A DNA stretch of 64,000 nt, from NCBI GenBank assembly GCA_937920235.1, contig CALGUK010000034.1:261626-325625 (forward strand), written 5' to 3'. This DNA comes from an uncultured Clostridia bacterium (GTDB lineage: Bacteria > Bacillota > Clostridia > Oscillospirales > Acutalibacteraceae). The translations under genes were made by a program, and so were the position numbers. Positions 1 through 9,700 of this stretch are shown here, piece by piece. Within the stretch, counting starts at the first letter, position 1; each line of letters opens with the position of its first letter. The notes under the pieces are model-generated. The model was not told where the DNA came from and did no database searches. It saw nothing but the letters and a program-made list of their open reading frames with translations.

Positions 1-423
1 GACACAATTCAGAACCCGGACAATCTCGGTGCAATTTCCCGCACATGTGAGGCTCTGGGAATTGACGGACTTGTTGTTTCCGGCGGATGCGATATATTTA
101 ATCCCAAGGCGTTGCGCGCTTCAATGGGAGCATTGTTCAGACTGCCCGTTATCGTTTGTCAGTCGTTGGAGGAAGAAATTGATACCTGTAAGAAAATCGG
201 GTTGGAGGTTTATGCAACTGTTCCCGACCGAGAGGCAAAGAGTGTTACAGAGGTCGATTTCGATAAAGGCGCCGTCTGCGTGATAGGAAACGAGGGCAAC
301 GGGGTCTCAAAAGAGGTAATTAACTGTTGCAGTGACAGAATAACTATAAGGATGAAGGGCAGAGCGGAGTCTCTTAATGCTGCCGCTGCCGCATCTGTAA
401 TTATGTGGGAAATGACAAAATGA
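1..423 (+). CDS. TrmH/SpoU-family RNA 2'-O-methyltransferase, 5'-truncated
   Basis: This is the C-terminal part of a SPOUT-class methyltransferase that moves a methyl group from S-adenosylmethionine to a ribose 2'-OH in rRNA or tRNA. The reading frame is open from base 1, so the start and any N-terminal substrate-binding domain lie outside the window. All three SpoU motifs are visible: motif 1 (NLGAISRT) near the window edge, motif 2 (VIGNEGNGVS), and motif 3 (ESLNAAAAASVIMWE) at the C-terminus. Motifs 2 and 3 form the trefoil knot that binds SAM. Its stop codon overlaps the start of dprA (ATGA), so the two are probably co-translated. The exact target nucleotide cannot be told from this fragment. 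Confidence 0.9.
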   Translation, partial: DTIQNPDNLGAISRTCEALGIDGLVVSGGCDIFNPKALRASMGALFRLPVIVCQSLEEEIDTCKKIGLEVYATVPDREAKSVTEVDFDKGAVCVIGNEGNGVSKEVINCCSDRITIRMKGRAESLNAAAAASVIMWEMTK

Positions 424-1664
424 ATTTTGATTTGTACTGGATCTGGTTGTCCTGCGGTCTCGGTGCCGGGGCATCCTGTCTTGATTTGATTTCGTATTTT
501 GAGTGGAATCCGTATGATATTTATGATGCGAGCTTCAATGAAATTTATGCCCTCGACGTCATAACAAGACATCAGACGGAAAAGCTGAAGGGCTTTTCTC
601 TTGAAGAGGCGCAGAAAATACTTGATACCGTAAGGGCAAACGGCTGGAAGGTAGTAACTCCGTCAAGCGAGTTTTATCCGCCGTCGCTCACAAGGCTTCA
701 GAATCCGCCGCTTGTACTTTATGTTAAGGGTGATGAAAGTGTTCTGAAAAATGAGCTTTCCATTTCCGTTGTGGGCGCCAGAAAAGCTTCGGATTACGGA
801 ACAGCCGTGGCGAGAGCGTTATCCTCGGCAATGGCAGAGCTGGGCTTTACCGTTGTTTCAGGCGGAGCGTTGGGTATTGACAGCGCGGCTCATACGGGAG
901 CTCTTGACGTTAACGGAAAAACGGTTTGTGTGCTGGGATGCGGTCTCGGAACAAAATATCTTATGGATAATCAGCCCTTGAGAGATAAAATTGCCGAAAA
1001 CGGAGCAGTTATAACGGAATTTCCGCCATTTTCACCTGCAGGGAAAACCACTTTCCCGTTGAGAAATCGCATTATATCCGCCATCAGTCTCGGTACGGTT
1101 GTGGTAGAGGCAGGTGAGCGCAGCGGTTCGCTGATTACGGCAAGGCTTGCACTTGAACAGGGCAAGGATGTTTTTGCCGTGCCGGGCGATCTGGTCAGCT
1201 CGTCGTTTTTGGGGACGAACAATCTTATCAGAAACGGTGCAACTCCCGTTTTCTCTCCGAATGATATTCTGGAGGCATACTTCTTTAAATATTTTGACTT
1301 ATTGGGTAAAAAAGAGCGCTTCCCGGATGATGAGATAATCGTAAGGGCACAGAGGTATCTAACTGCGACCGAAAGCCGTGCGGAAGAAAAAACTGAGGCA
1401 GAAGTAAAGACAAGAAAAACGAAAACGGCGGAAGCTACGGTCGGAACCGTTCCGGAAAAGCCGAAAAAAGAACCGCCGTCTTATCTGACGGAAAACGCAC
1501 GTCTTGTATATTCTCTTTTAAGTACAGAACCGATACACATTGATGAAATAATAAACCTGAGTTACATCGGTACGAAAGAAACTCTTTCTGCCGTGACAGA
1601 ACTTGAAATTTACGGTCTTGCCGTTCAGATCAGCGGAAGACGTTATAAAGTAAATACAGATTGA
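420..1664 (+). CDS. dprA: DNA-processing protein DprA
   Basis: DprA (Smf) loads RecA onto incoming single-stranded DNA during transformation and is also widespread in species not known to be competent. About 414 residues. A short N-terminal helical region is followed by the Rossmann-like DprA core, with SVVGARKASDYG around residue 110, the VVSGGALGIDSAAH signature, and FPLRNRIISAIS. A charged K/E/T-rich linker leads to a C-terminal winged-helix domain. The frame is open upstream to a GTG at 405, but the ATG at 420 overlaps the upstream stop as ATGA, which is the usual coupling here, so 420 is preferred. topA follows 17 bases downstream, the order common in Firmicutes. Confidence 0.93.
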   Translation: MNFDLYWIWLSCGLGAGASCLDLISYFEWNPYDIYDASFNEIYALDVITRHQTEKLKGFSLEEAQKILDTVRANGWKVVTPSSEFYPPSLTRLQNPPLVLYVKGDESVLKNELSISVVGARKASDYGTAVARALSSAMAELGFTVVSGGALGIDSAAHTGALDVNGKTVCVLGCGLGTKYLMDNQPLRDKIAENGAVITEFPPFSPAGKTTFPLRNRIISAISLGTVVVEAGERSGSLITARLALEQGKDVFAVPGDLVSSSFLGTNNLIRNGATPVFSPNDILEAYFFKYFDLLGKKERFPDDEIIVRAQRYLTATESRAEEKTEAEVKTRKTKTAEATVGTVPEKPKKEPPSYLTENARLVYSLLSTEPIHIDEIINLSYIGTKETLSAVTELEIYGLAVQISGRRYKVNTD

Positions 1665-1681
1665 ATTTAGGATGATGATAT

Positions 1682-3808
1682 ATGTCTAAGCTTGTAATTG
1701 TAGAGTCGCCGTCAAAGGCAAAAAGTATTCAGAAATATCTCGGAAACGACTACACGGTCGTGTCGTCAAAGGGACATATCCGTGATTTGCCTGCGGCAAA
1801 GCTGAGTGTGGATGTCAAAAATGATTTTGCACCCAAATATGCCGTAATCAAAGGCAAGGAAAAGCTTGTAAAGGAGCTTAAGGAGCTTGCGGATAAATCG
1901 GACGGAGTAATTCTCGCAGCCGACCCGGACCGTGAGGGAGAAGCAATTTCCTGGCATCTTGCAACACTTCTTGAGCTGGATATGAATGAAAACAACCGCG
2001 TAAAATTCAACGAAATCAATAAAACCAGCGTTACAAAGGGAATTGAGCATCCCGAAAAGATTGATCTTGACCTTGTAAACGCTCAGCAGGCACGCCGTAT
2101 TCTTGACAGACTGGTGGGCTATACTCTCAGTCCGTTTATATCTCAGAAAATCCGCAGGGGACTTTCCGCAGGTCGTGTTCAGTCGGTTGCGGTGAGGCTT
2201 GTGGTTGACCGTGAAAACGAAATCAGAGCGTTCAATCCCGAGGAGTATTGGACACTTGATGCAAAAATGCTGGCTCCGTCTTCAAAAAAGGCTTTCAAGG
2301 CTCAGTTCTCGGGCGATGAAACGGGCAAGGTGAAGATTACCGATAAAGCACAGAGCGATATGTATCTGGCTCGTCTTGAAGGTGCGGAATATACCGCAAC
2401 CTCCGTCAAAAAAGGTGTTCGTCGCCGTCAGCCTGCTCCGCCGTTCACAACTTCGACAATGCAGCAGGAGGCTTCACGAAAGCTTAATTTCCAGGCGAGA
2501 AAAACTATGAAAATCGCTCAGGAGCTCTATGAGGGTGTAGAGGTCAGCGGATTCGGCTCGGTCGGTCTCATAACCTATATGAGAACTGACTCACTCCGTA
2601 TTTCAGAGGAGTCGAGGGCTGCTGCAAATGAATATATAAGAAATACCTTCGGTGCGGAATATCTTCCTGAAAAGCCGAGATATTTCAAGACAAAGGCAAA
2701 TGCTCAGGACGGTCACGAGGCTATAAGACCTACAATGATGGCGATTACTCCCGAAATCGCAAAATCAAGCCTTACAACAGATCAGTATAAGCTCTATAAC
2801 CTTATCTGGAAACGCTTTATGGCTTCTCTTATGGCAAACTGCGTTCAGGATACCGTAAAGGCAGAAATTACGGGAGCAAACGATGAGGAAAAGGCACAGG
2901 GCAGATTTATAACATTTATCGCGAACGGATATTCCGTGCGTTTTGACGGATATACTCGTCTTTATGAAACGGGAACAGATGAGGACGAGGAGGAAGAAGG
3001 TAAGCTCCCGAAAATCAATGAGGGCGATACGATAAAGATGAAAGAGCTTTCGGGAAATCAGCACTTTACACAGCCGCCCGCAAGATATACAGAGGCTTCT
3101 CTTATCAAGGCGCTTGAGGAAACAGGTGTCGGACGTCCGTCAACATACGCTTCGATTATCTCGACAATCACACAGAGAGAATATGTGGTCCGTGAACAGA
3201 AACAGCTCAAGCCGACGGAATTGGGCGAGGCAATCACTTCGCTTCTCAAGGACAAATTCTCCAAAATCGTAAATGTAAAGTTCACCGCAGGAATGGAATC
3301 ACAGCTCGATATGGTTGAAAGCGGTGAGACCGATTATATTAAAATGCTTCACGAGTTTTATGATGACTTTATCGCAACCGTTGATAAGGCAAAGGCTGAG
3401 ATGCAGGGACAGAAAATCAAGCTCAAGCAAGATGAAACCGACGTTGTCTGTGAGCTGTGCGGCAGGAATATGGTTATAAAATCAGGAAGATTCGGCAAAT
3501 TCCTTGCTTGCCCGGGATATCCGGAATGTAAAAATACAAAGCCGTTGGTTGTTGAAACACAGGGAACCTGCCCGGTTTGCTCGGGAAAAATGATCGAGAA
3601 AAAATCAAAAAGAGGCTACACATTCTACGGCTGCGGAAATTATCCCGAATGCAATTTTATGACTTGGGATAAGCCGGTATCAGAGACTTGTCCGCAATGC
3701 GGAAAAACCCTCTTTAAGCGCAAGGGAGGACTCGTTGTGTGTCTCAATGAGGGTTGCGGTTTCGAGAAAAAAGCCGAAAGAAAAAGAAAGACAAAAGAGG
3801 AAGCATAA
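1682..3808 (+). CDS. topA: DNA topoisomerase I (type IA)
   Basis: Relaxes negative supercoils by breaking one DNA strand through a covalent 5'-phosphotyrosine. 708 residues, typical for Firmicutes. The N-terminal TOPRIM domain starts with KLVIVESPSKAKSIQ and carries the DPDREGEAI acidic triad. The active-site tyrosine is Y299 in GLITYMRTDS. The C-terminus has three four-cysteine zinc modules (from about residue 590: CELC...CPGYPEC, CPVC...CGNYPEC, CPQC...CLNEGC) that bind single-stranded DNA. Translation starts at ATG 1682. The stop is immediately followed by the trmFO start with no spacer, suggesting translational coupling. Confidence 0.97.
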   Translation: MSKLVIVESPSKAKSIQKYLGNDYTVVSSKGHIRDLPAAKLSVDVKNDFAPKYAVIKGKEKLVKELKELADKSDGVILAADPDREGEAISWHLATLLELDMNENNRVKFNEINKTSVTKGIEHPEKIDLDLVNAQQARRILDRLVGYTLSPFISQKIRRGLSAGRVQSVAVRLVVDRENEIRAFNPEEYWTLDAKMLAPSSKKAFKAQFSGDETGKVKITDKAQSDMYLARLEGAEYTATSVKKGVRRRQPAPPFTTSTMQQEASRKLNFQARKTMKIAQELYEGVEVSGFGSVGLITYMRTDSLRISEESRAAANEYIRNTFGAEYLPEKPRYFKTKANAQDGHEAIRPTMMAITPEIAKSSLTTDQYKLYNLIWKRFMASLMANCVQDTVKAEITGANDEEKAQGRFITFIANGYSVRFDGYTRLYETGTDEDEEEEGKLPKINEGDTIKMKELSGNQHFTQPPARYTEASLIKALEETGVGRPSTYASIISTITQREYVVREQKQLKPTELGEAITSLLKDKFSKIVNVKFTAGMESQLDMVESGETDYIKMLHEFYDDFIATVDKAKAEMQGQKIKLKQDETDVVCELCGRNMVIKSGRFGKFLACPGYPECKNTKPLVVETQGTCPVCSGKMIEKKSKRGYTFYGCGNYPECNFMTWDKPVSETCPQCGKTLFKRKGGLVVCLNEGCGFEKKAERKRKTKEEA

Positions 3809-5137
3809 ATGAGGGTTGCTGTTATCGGCGGCGGTCTTGCAGGTGTTGAGTGTGCACGTGCTCTGTCAAGAAACGGTGTAGTGGTTGATTTGTATGAGAT
3901 GAAGCCTCATAAAAAATCCCCTGCCCATAAGCTTGATACTCTTGCCGAGCTTGTCTGCTCAAATTCGCTGAAGGCGGAAAGACTCAACTCGGCGGCAGGT
4001 CTTTTGAAGCACGAAATGGCTTTTCTCGGCTCAATTTGTGTGGAAACCGCATATGAATGTAAGGTTGAGGCAGGCGGAGCTCTTGCCGTTGACCGTTATG
4101 AATTTTCAAGAATTATTACTGAAAAAATCCGAAATGACAAAAATATAAATATTATCGAAAAAGAGGTTGTGTCTCTTCCCGAGGGATATGACGGTACCGT
4201 TATCTGTGCAGGACCGTTGGCAAGTGACGGCTTATCTGCCGTAATCCGTGAAATGTGCGGAAACGGACTGTCGTTTTTTGATGCGGCAGCACCGATAGTC
4301 AGCGCTGAAAGTGTAGATATGAGCTGTGCTTTTACTCAGTCCCGTTACGATCGCGGCGGCGAAGCCGACTATATAAACTGTCCTATGAACAAGGAGGAGT
4401 ATGAAGCCTTTTATGAGGCAATCATCAATGCCGAAAGTGCTGAGGTGCATTCCTTTGACAAGAGAAAGGACGTTTATGAGGGCTGTATGCCCATTGAGGT
4501 TCTTGCTTCTCGCGGAAAGGATACAATGAGATACGGTCCCTTAAAGCCGGTGGGACTTACCGATCCGCGTACCGGTCACAGACCCTGGGCAAATCTTCAG
4601 CTCCGCAAAGAAAACAAAGACGGAACAATGTATAACCTTGTGGGATTTCAGACAAATCTGAAATTCGGTGAGCAGAAAAGGGTATTTTCAATGTTTCCTG
4701 CCCTTAAAAATGCCGAATTCCTCCGTTACGGCGTTATGCACAGAAATACATTTATCGATTCGCCAAGGCTTCTGAACGGTGATTTCAGTCTCAGAAGCAA
4801 TCCTATGATATTTTTCGGCGGACAGATCACGGGTGTTGAGGGATATATGGAGTCGGCGGCAAGCGGTCTTATGGCAGGAATAAATCTTGCACGACGACTT
4901 AAAGGGGAAGAAACTCTTGTGCTTCCAGAGGATACCATGATAGGAGCGCTTTCAAGATATATAAGCGACGAAAGCGTAAAGAATTTTCAGCCGATGGGAG
5001 CAAATTTCGGTGTTTTGCCTCCGCTCCCCGAAAAAATCCGTGATAAGCAGGAACGCTATATGCAGCTTGCTCTGCGCGGAACTGAATCGCTGAAAAAATT
5101 TTGCAAAAACAATAATTCAGGTGACGAAAATGACTGA
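3809..5137 (+). CDS. trmFO: Methylenetetrahydrofolate-tRNA (uracil-5-)-methyltransferase TrmFO
   Basis: Folate- and FAD-dependent enzyme making ribothymidine at position 54 of the tRNA T-loop, the Gram-positive alternative to SAM-dependent TrmA. 442 residues. The FAD-binding GGGLAG motif is at residues 7-12, followed by the family signature ELVCSNSLKAERLNSA, and the C-terminal NAD(P)-like half contains FFGGQITGVEGYMESAA. The ATG abuts the topA stop codon. Its last codons contain the ribosome-binding site and start of rnc. The topA-trmFO pairing is a well-known Firmicutes arrangement and supports the assignment. Confidence 0.96.
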   Translation: MRVAVIGGGLAGVECARALSRNGVVVDLYEMKPHKKSPAHKLDTLAELVCSNSLKAERLNSAAGLLKHEMAFLGSICVETAYECKVEAGGALAVDRYEFSRIITEKIRNDKNINIIEKEVVSLPEGYDGTVICAGPLASDGLSAVIREMCGNGLSFFDAAAPIVSAESVDMSCAFTQSRYDRGGEADYINCPMNKEEYEAFYEAIINAESAEVHSFDKRKDVYEGCMPIEVLASRGKDTMRYGPLKPVGLTDPRTGHRPWANLQLRKENKDGTMYNLVGFQTNLKFGEQKRVFSMFPALKNAEFLRYGVMHRNTFIDSPRLLNGDFSLRSNPMIFFGGQITGVEGYMESAASGLMAGINLARRLKGEETLVLPEDTMIGALSRYISDESVKNFQPMGANFGVLPPLPEKIRDKQERYMQLALRGTESLKKFCKNNNSGDEND

Positions 5138-5795
5138 TTTTGAAAAGAAAATCGGATATGAATTTAAGGATAAAAAGCTGCTCGAAAGAGCGTTGACACA
5201 TTCATCATATGCCAACGAAAAAGGACTCGGTCTTGATAACGAAAGGCTTGAGTTTTTAGGTGACTCGGTTCTCGGCTTTATAACCGCGGAATATCTTTTT
5301 GAGCATTATAAAAACAAGCAGGAGGGTGAGCTCACAAAAAAGCGTGCTTATGCGGTTTGTGAGAAAACACTTTTCGGATATGCCGAAAAAATTGACCTGG
5401 GCAATATGATTCTGCTTGGCAAGGGCGAGGAGCATACCGGAGGCAGACGGCGTCCTTCAATTGTTTCGGATGCATTTGAGGCGGTTATCGCGGCAATCTA
5501 TCTTGACGGCGGAATAGAGCAGGCAAAAAAATTTGTTTTGCCGTTCATTGAGCTTTCCGCAGAGGAAAAGCCTGTTTTCAAGGATTACAAGAGCACGCTT
5601 CAGGAGATACTTCAGCAAAATCCCACCGAAAAATTTGAATATGTGGTTGCGGGTGAAAGCGGACCCGACCATAACAAAGAATTTATTGTTGAAATACATA
5701 TGAACAGCAATGTTATCGGCAGAGGAACGGGAAGCAGTAAGAAAAAAGCCGAACAGCAGGCGGCAAAATCTGCTCTGGAGTTAATGGGATTATGA
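5130..5795 (+). CDS. rnc: Ribonuclease III
   Basis: Double-strand-specific endoribonuclease that processes rRNA precursors and structured mRNAs. About 221 residues. The signature ERLEFLGDS lies at residues 38-46, with the catalytic E41 and D45. The second acidic pair is in SDAFEAVIAAIYLDGG, and a C-terminal double-stranded RNA-binding domain runs from about residue 150. A GTG at 5121 is in frame, but it lies inside the AGGTGA ribosome-binding site (5119-5124) of the ATG at 5130, so 5130 is the better start. It overlaps trmFO by 8 bases, and its own stop overlaps the next start as ATGA. Confidence 0.96.
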   Translation: MTDFEKKIGYEFKDKKLLERALTHSSYANEKGLGLDNERLEFLGDSVLGFITAEYLFEHYKNKQEGELTKKRAYAVCEKTLFGYAEKIDLGNMILLGKGEEHTGGRRRPSIVSDAFEAVIAAIYLDGGIEQAKKFVLPFIELSAEEKPVFKDYKSTLQEILQQNPTEKFEYVVAGESGPDHNKEFIVEIHMNSNVIGRGTGSSKKKAEQQAAKSALELMGL

Positions 5796-6784
5796 GTCAC
5801 GCCAATATAAGTATATTTGTTCCGCATAAGGGATGTCCCAACGATTGCAGTTTTTGTAATCAGAGGACAATCAGCGGACAGAGTAATTCCGCTTCGACAC
5901 AGGATGTTGCACAAGCGGTTAAAAAGGCAATTGAACATAATGTTGACCCGAAAAACACGGAAATTGCGTTTTTCGGCGGTAGTTTTACGGCGATTGAAAG
6001 GGAATATATGTGTTCTCTTTTAACCGCCGCAAAGCATTTTTCGGATACATACGGTTTTGCCGGAATAAGAGTGTCCACACGACCCGACTGCATTGATGAG
6101 GAGGTTCTCTCCGTACTCAGACATTACGGTGTTACTGCCGTCGAACTCGGCGCACAGAGTATGGTTGATGAGGTGCTCTCGGCAAACCGACGCGGTCACA
6201 CGGCAGAGGATGTGAGAAAGGCTTCGGAGCTCATAAAAGCTGCAGGCTTCGAGCTGGGACTTCAGATGATGACAGGACTTTACAAAAGCGATTTTGAAAA
6301 GGACGAATATACGGCTCGGGAAATTATAAGGATAAAGCCGGACACGGTGAGGATTTATCCCACGGTCGTGCTCAGAAACACATATCTGAATTTTTTACGT
6401 GAAACGGGCGAATATTCTGCTCCCACGGCAGAGGAGACGGCTCCGTTCTGTGCCGAATTGTTGCAGATGTTTGAGCAGGAGGGAATCAGAGTAATCAAAT
6501 TAGGTCTTCACAGCAGTGAGAGCGTGGAGAGCGAAATGACGGGCGGTGCATATCATCCTGCTTTCCGCGAGCTTTGTGAAGGATATATTTTTCTCAAAAA
6601 AATCACGGCAATTATGAGAGATAAAGACAAAAACCGTCAATATGAAATCCTCGTCAGCGAAAAAGCCTTGTCAAAGGCCAAAGGACAGCAGAAAAGAAAC
6701 GAAAAAGCATTGAAAAATATGGGCTTTTGTTGTAAAATAAAGGGTAGTAAAAATTTAGAAGAATTTCAGATTGAGGTAGTATAA
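5792..6784 (+). CDS. Radical SAM protein (Elp3-like core)
   Basis: Radical SAM enzyme of 330 residues with the [4Fe-4S] ligand set C15, C19 and C22 (CPNDCSFC). The GGSFTAI segment is the SAM-binding GGE-like motif, followed by typical TIM-barrel motifs (STRPDCI, VELGAQSMVD, GLQMMTGLY). The barrel resembles the Elp3/YhcC branch, but there is no acetyltransferase domain. The C-terminus is a short basic tail. It is translationally coupled to rnc (ATGA) and sits 4 bases before smc. The same gene is often found between rnc and smc in Clostridia. The reaction and substrate are not known to me; an RNA-modification role is a guess from the Elp3-like core. Confidence 0.8.
   Translation: MSHANISIFVPHKGCPNDCSFCNQRTISGQSNSASTQDVAQAVKKAIEHNVDPKNTEIAFFGGSFTAIEREYMCSLLTAAKHFSDTYGFAGIRVSTRPDCIDEEVLSVLRHYGVTAVELGAQSMVDEVLSANRRGHTAEDVRKASELIKAAGFELGLQMMTGLYKSDFEKDEYTAREIIRIKPDTVRIYPTVVLRNTYLNFLRETGEYSAPTAEETAPFCAELLQMFEQEGIRVIKLGLHSSESVESEMTGGAYHPAFRELCEGYIFLKKITAIMRDKDKNRQYEILVSEKALSKAKGQQKRNEKALKNMGFCCKIKGSKNLEEFQIEVV
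6710..6738 (+). promoter_or_regulatory. Candidate internal sigma-A promoter for smc
   Basis: TTGAAA (6710-6715) and TAAAAT (6733-6738) are separated by exactly 17 bases, near the 3' end of the radical SAM gene. The predicted start would be about 45 bases before the smc ATG, which itself has only a distant ribosome-binding site. It would let smc and ftsY be made independently of rnc. Confidence 0.45.
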
Positions 6785-6788
6785 CCAG

Positions 6789-9700
6789 ATGATTTTAAAA
6801 TCAATTACGATGCAAGGCTTTAAGTCTTGCCCGGATAAGACGGTACTTCAATTTAATAGGGGTATAACGGGTGTAGTCGGCCCTAACGGAAGCGGAAAAA
6901 GTAATATTTCCGACGCTGTTCGTTGGGTTCTCGGCGAGCAGTCCACAAAGAGTCTGCGCGGCTCAAAAATGGAGGATGTTATATTCAGCGGAACAAAGCT
7001 TCGCAAGGCAACCGGCTTTGCGGAGGTTACCTTGTGTCTTGATAATTCCGACAGAACTCTGGGATATGACAGCGACGAGGTCAGTATTACACGCCGTTTT
7101 TATCGCAGCGGTGACAGTGAATATAAAATCAACGGTGAAAGCGTAAGACTGCGCGACATAAATGAGTTGTTTATGGATACCGGTCTCGGACGCGACGGCT
7201 ATTCAATGGTCAGCCAGGGCAAAATTGCCGAGCTCATTTCGTCAAAATCGGGAGAACGCCGTGAGATGTTTGAGGAGGCTGCAGGCATTTCCCATTTCCG
7301 CTATAAGCGTCACGATGCTCTTAAGAGACTCTCTCAGGCTGAGGAAAATCTCGTTAGGCTCAGAGATATTCTCACAGAGCTTGAAAGCCGTGTGGGACCG
7401 CTTAAAAATCAGAGCGAAAAGGCACAGAAATTTCTTGTTCTTGCTGAGGAGAGAAAAAATCTCGAAATCGGAATCTGGCTTCATAATATTGACAGAACTC
7501 AGGAAAAGCTGAAGGAACAGGACAGAAAAATCGATATTGCTTCCGTACAGTACAGAGATGTGCAGAAGCAGCTTGAAATTATCGAGCAAAAGACAAATGA
7601 TATTATTGAAAAAACTCACGAAATTAACGTAAAAATCGAAGAAGTGCGCTCTTCGACCTCTCATTTTGAGGAGCAGGCAGCCGAGCTTGAGGCACAGGCA
7701 AAGGTTTACGAAAACTCAATTTTACATAATACGGAATCAATTGAAAGACTTGAAAAGGACAAGCTGATTGCCAACCAGGATGACGAGTCAACAGACCGTC
7801 AGACAGAGGCGACATTGGAGCAGAAAAGAGTGGCACAGGCAGGTCTTGACGAGGCAAACGAAAAGCTCAGGTCTCAGGTTGCCGAAATCGAAAGACTTCA
7901 GAGTGAAAACAGCGAATTTGCCGCCGTTGCCGCAGAACTTGCAAAGGAGATTTCTCTCCTCACGGTGAGCCTTGCTGATAACAGAGTTGTCAGCGAAACC
8001 GCAAACTCACAGATTGAAGAGATAAAAACACGCATTTCTGCCATTGACGATCTGCTCGGTAACCGTAAGGAAACGGTTCTCGCACTTGAAGAAAAGAAAA
8101 ACAGTGCAAAAACAGCATTGGATGAGTGTGCCGAAAAAATAAACGGATATAAAAATGCCGTTGAGGGATACAGACTCAAGGTTCAGACAAGAACGGAAAA
8201 AAGTGAAAAAATCAAGTCCGAAATTGCGGTGACGGAGAGCGAAATTGACCGCAAAAAAGAGAGAATACGTATTCTTGATGACCTTGAAAAAAATATGGAG
8301 GGATATCAGGGCTCGGTGCGTCTTGTTATGAAAGAAAGCAAGCGCGGTGCTTTGCGAGGTGTTCACGGCCCCGTTTCTCAGCTTATAACGGTTAAGGACA
8401 AGTATTCCGTTGCGGTTGAAACTGCTTTGGGTGCCGCATTGCAGAATGTGGTTGTTGACGGCGAAAATGACGCTAAAAAAGCCATTGCCTGTCTTAAAGA
8501 AAACCGCGGAGGAAGAGCGACCTTCCTGCCGATGACCGCGATTAAGGCGAGAAGGCTTGACGAAGACGGTCTTGACGACTGCTACGGCTATGTAAATATT
8601 GCATCAAACCTCGTAACATCTGATGTCAAATATCGCGACATAATAGAAAATCTTCTCGGAAAAACCGTCGTTTGCGAGGATATGGACAGCGCTATCAGTA
8701 TGGCGAAAAAATATAAAAACAGATTTAAAATCGTAACTCTTGACGGTCAGGTTATAAATGCAGGCGGTTCAATGACCGGCGGCAGCAAGGCGCAGGGTGT
8801 GGGAATGCTCAGCCGCAGCAATGAGATTGAAAAGCTGTCTGCCGACATAAAGACTCTGGAGGATAAGAAGAACTCACTTTCCGTTCAGGAAAAGATGATT
8901 TCAGAGGATCTTGCTTCTGCCGTTGCAGACCTTAACGGTATTGAGGGCGATATACTCTCTGCCAATGAAGAAAAAATCCGACTTGAAGGCGAATATAATC
9001 TTGCAGTTGAGCAGTACGAAACCTCGTCGGGCGGAGTCGGTGAGCTTATTGAGGAAGAACGAATACTCAACGGGCGAATTGAAAAAATAAAGAATGACAG
9101 CGTTGCCGCAAAAGAAAAGGTCGAGTCTCTTACGGCTGAAATTGCCGAAAAAGAAAAGAACCTCGAGGCTGTCAGCGGCGACAGAGAGAGTCTCGCGGCA
9201 GTCCGTGAGGAGCTGACCGTTAAGGCAGAGCAGATAAGACTTGAAATTCTGGGCTTTGAAAAGGATATTGAATCGGCAGACGATAATATCAGAAGACTTA
9301 GTATTCTCAAGGGTTCACATTCTGACAGACTCGGTGAGCTTGATGCCGAAATTGAAGCATTCAAAAACAAAAACATCTGGCTCACAAATGATATTGAAAG
9401 TCTGCGTGCTTCTGCTGACGGTCTCCGTAAGCAGTGTGAAAACGCAAGAACGGATATTGACGGACTTCTCAATGAGCGTGCCGTATGTGAAAAGGAAAGC
9501 ACGGATTTGCGAAATCTCGAAAAAGAGAAAAATTCCGAGCGTGAAAATGTCAGCGGTGAGCTTGCCCGTCTTGAAGAACGCAAGGCGACAATGCTTAATG
9601 AGTTTGAAGAATACAATTCAAAGCTTTATGACGAATATCAGCTTACCAGACGTGAGGCGGCAGCTCTCGGTATTGTTATTGAAAATATCGGAGAGGCAAG

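Noticed and set aside
8885..9616. Ser/Arg-rich minus-strand frame opposite smc
   Set aside because: Antisense of coiled-coil coding sequence; Ser-rich runs are the usual artefact.
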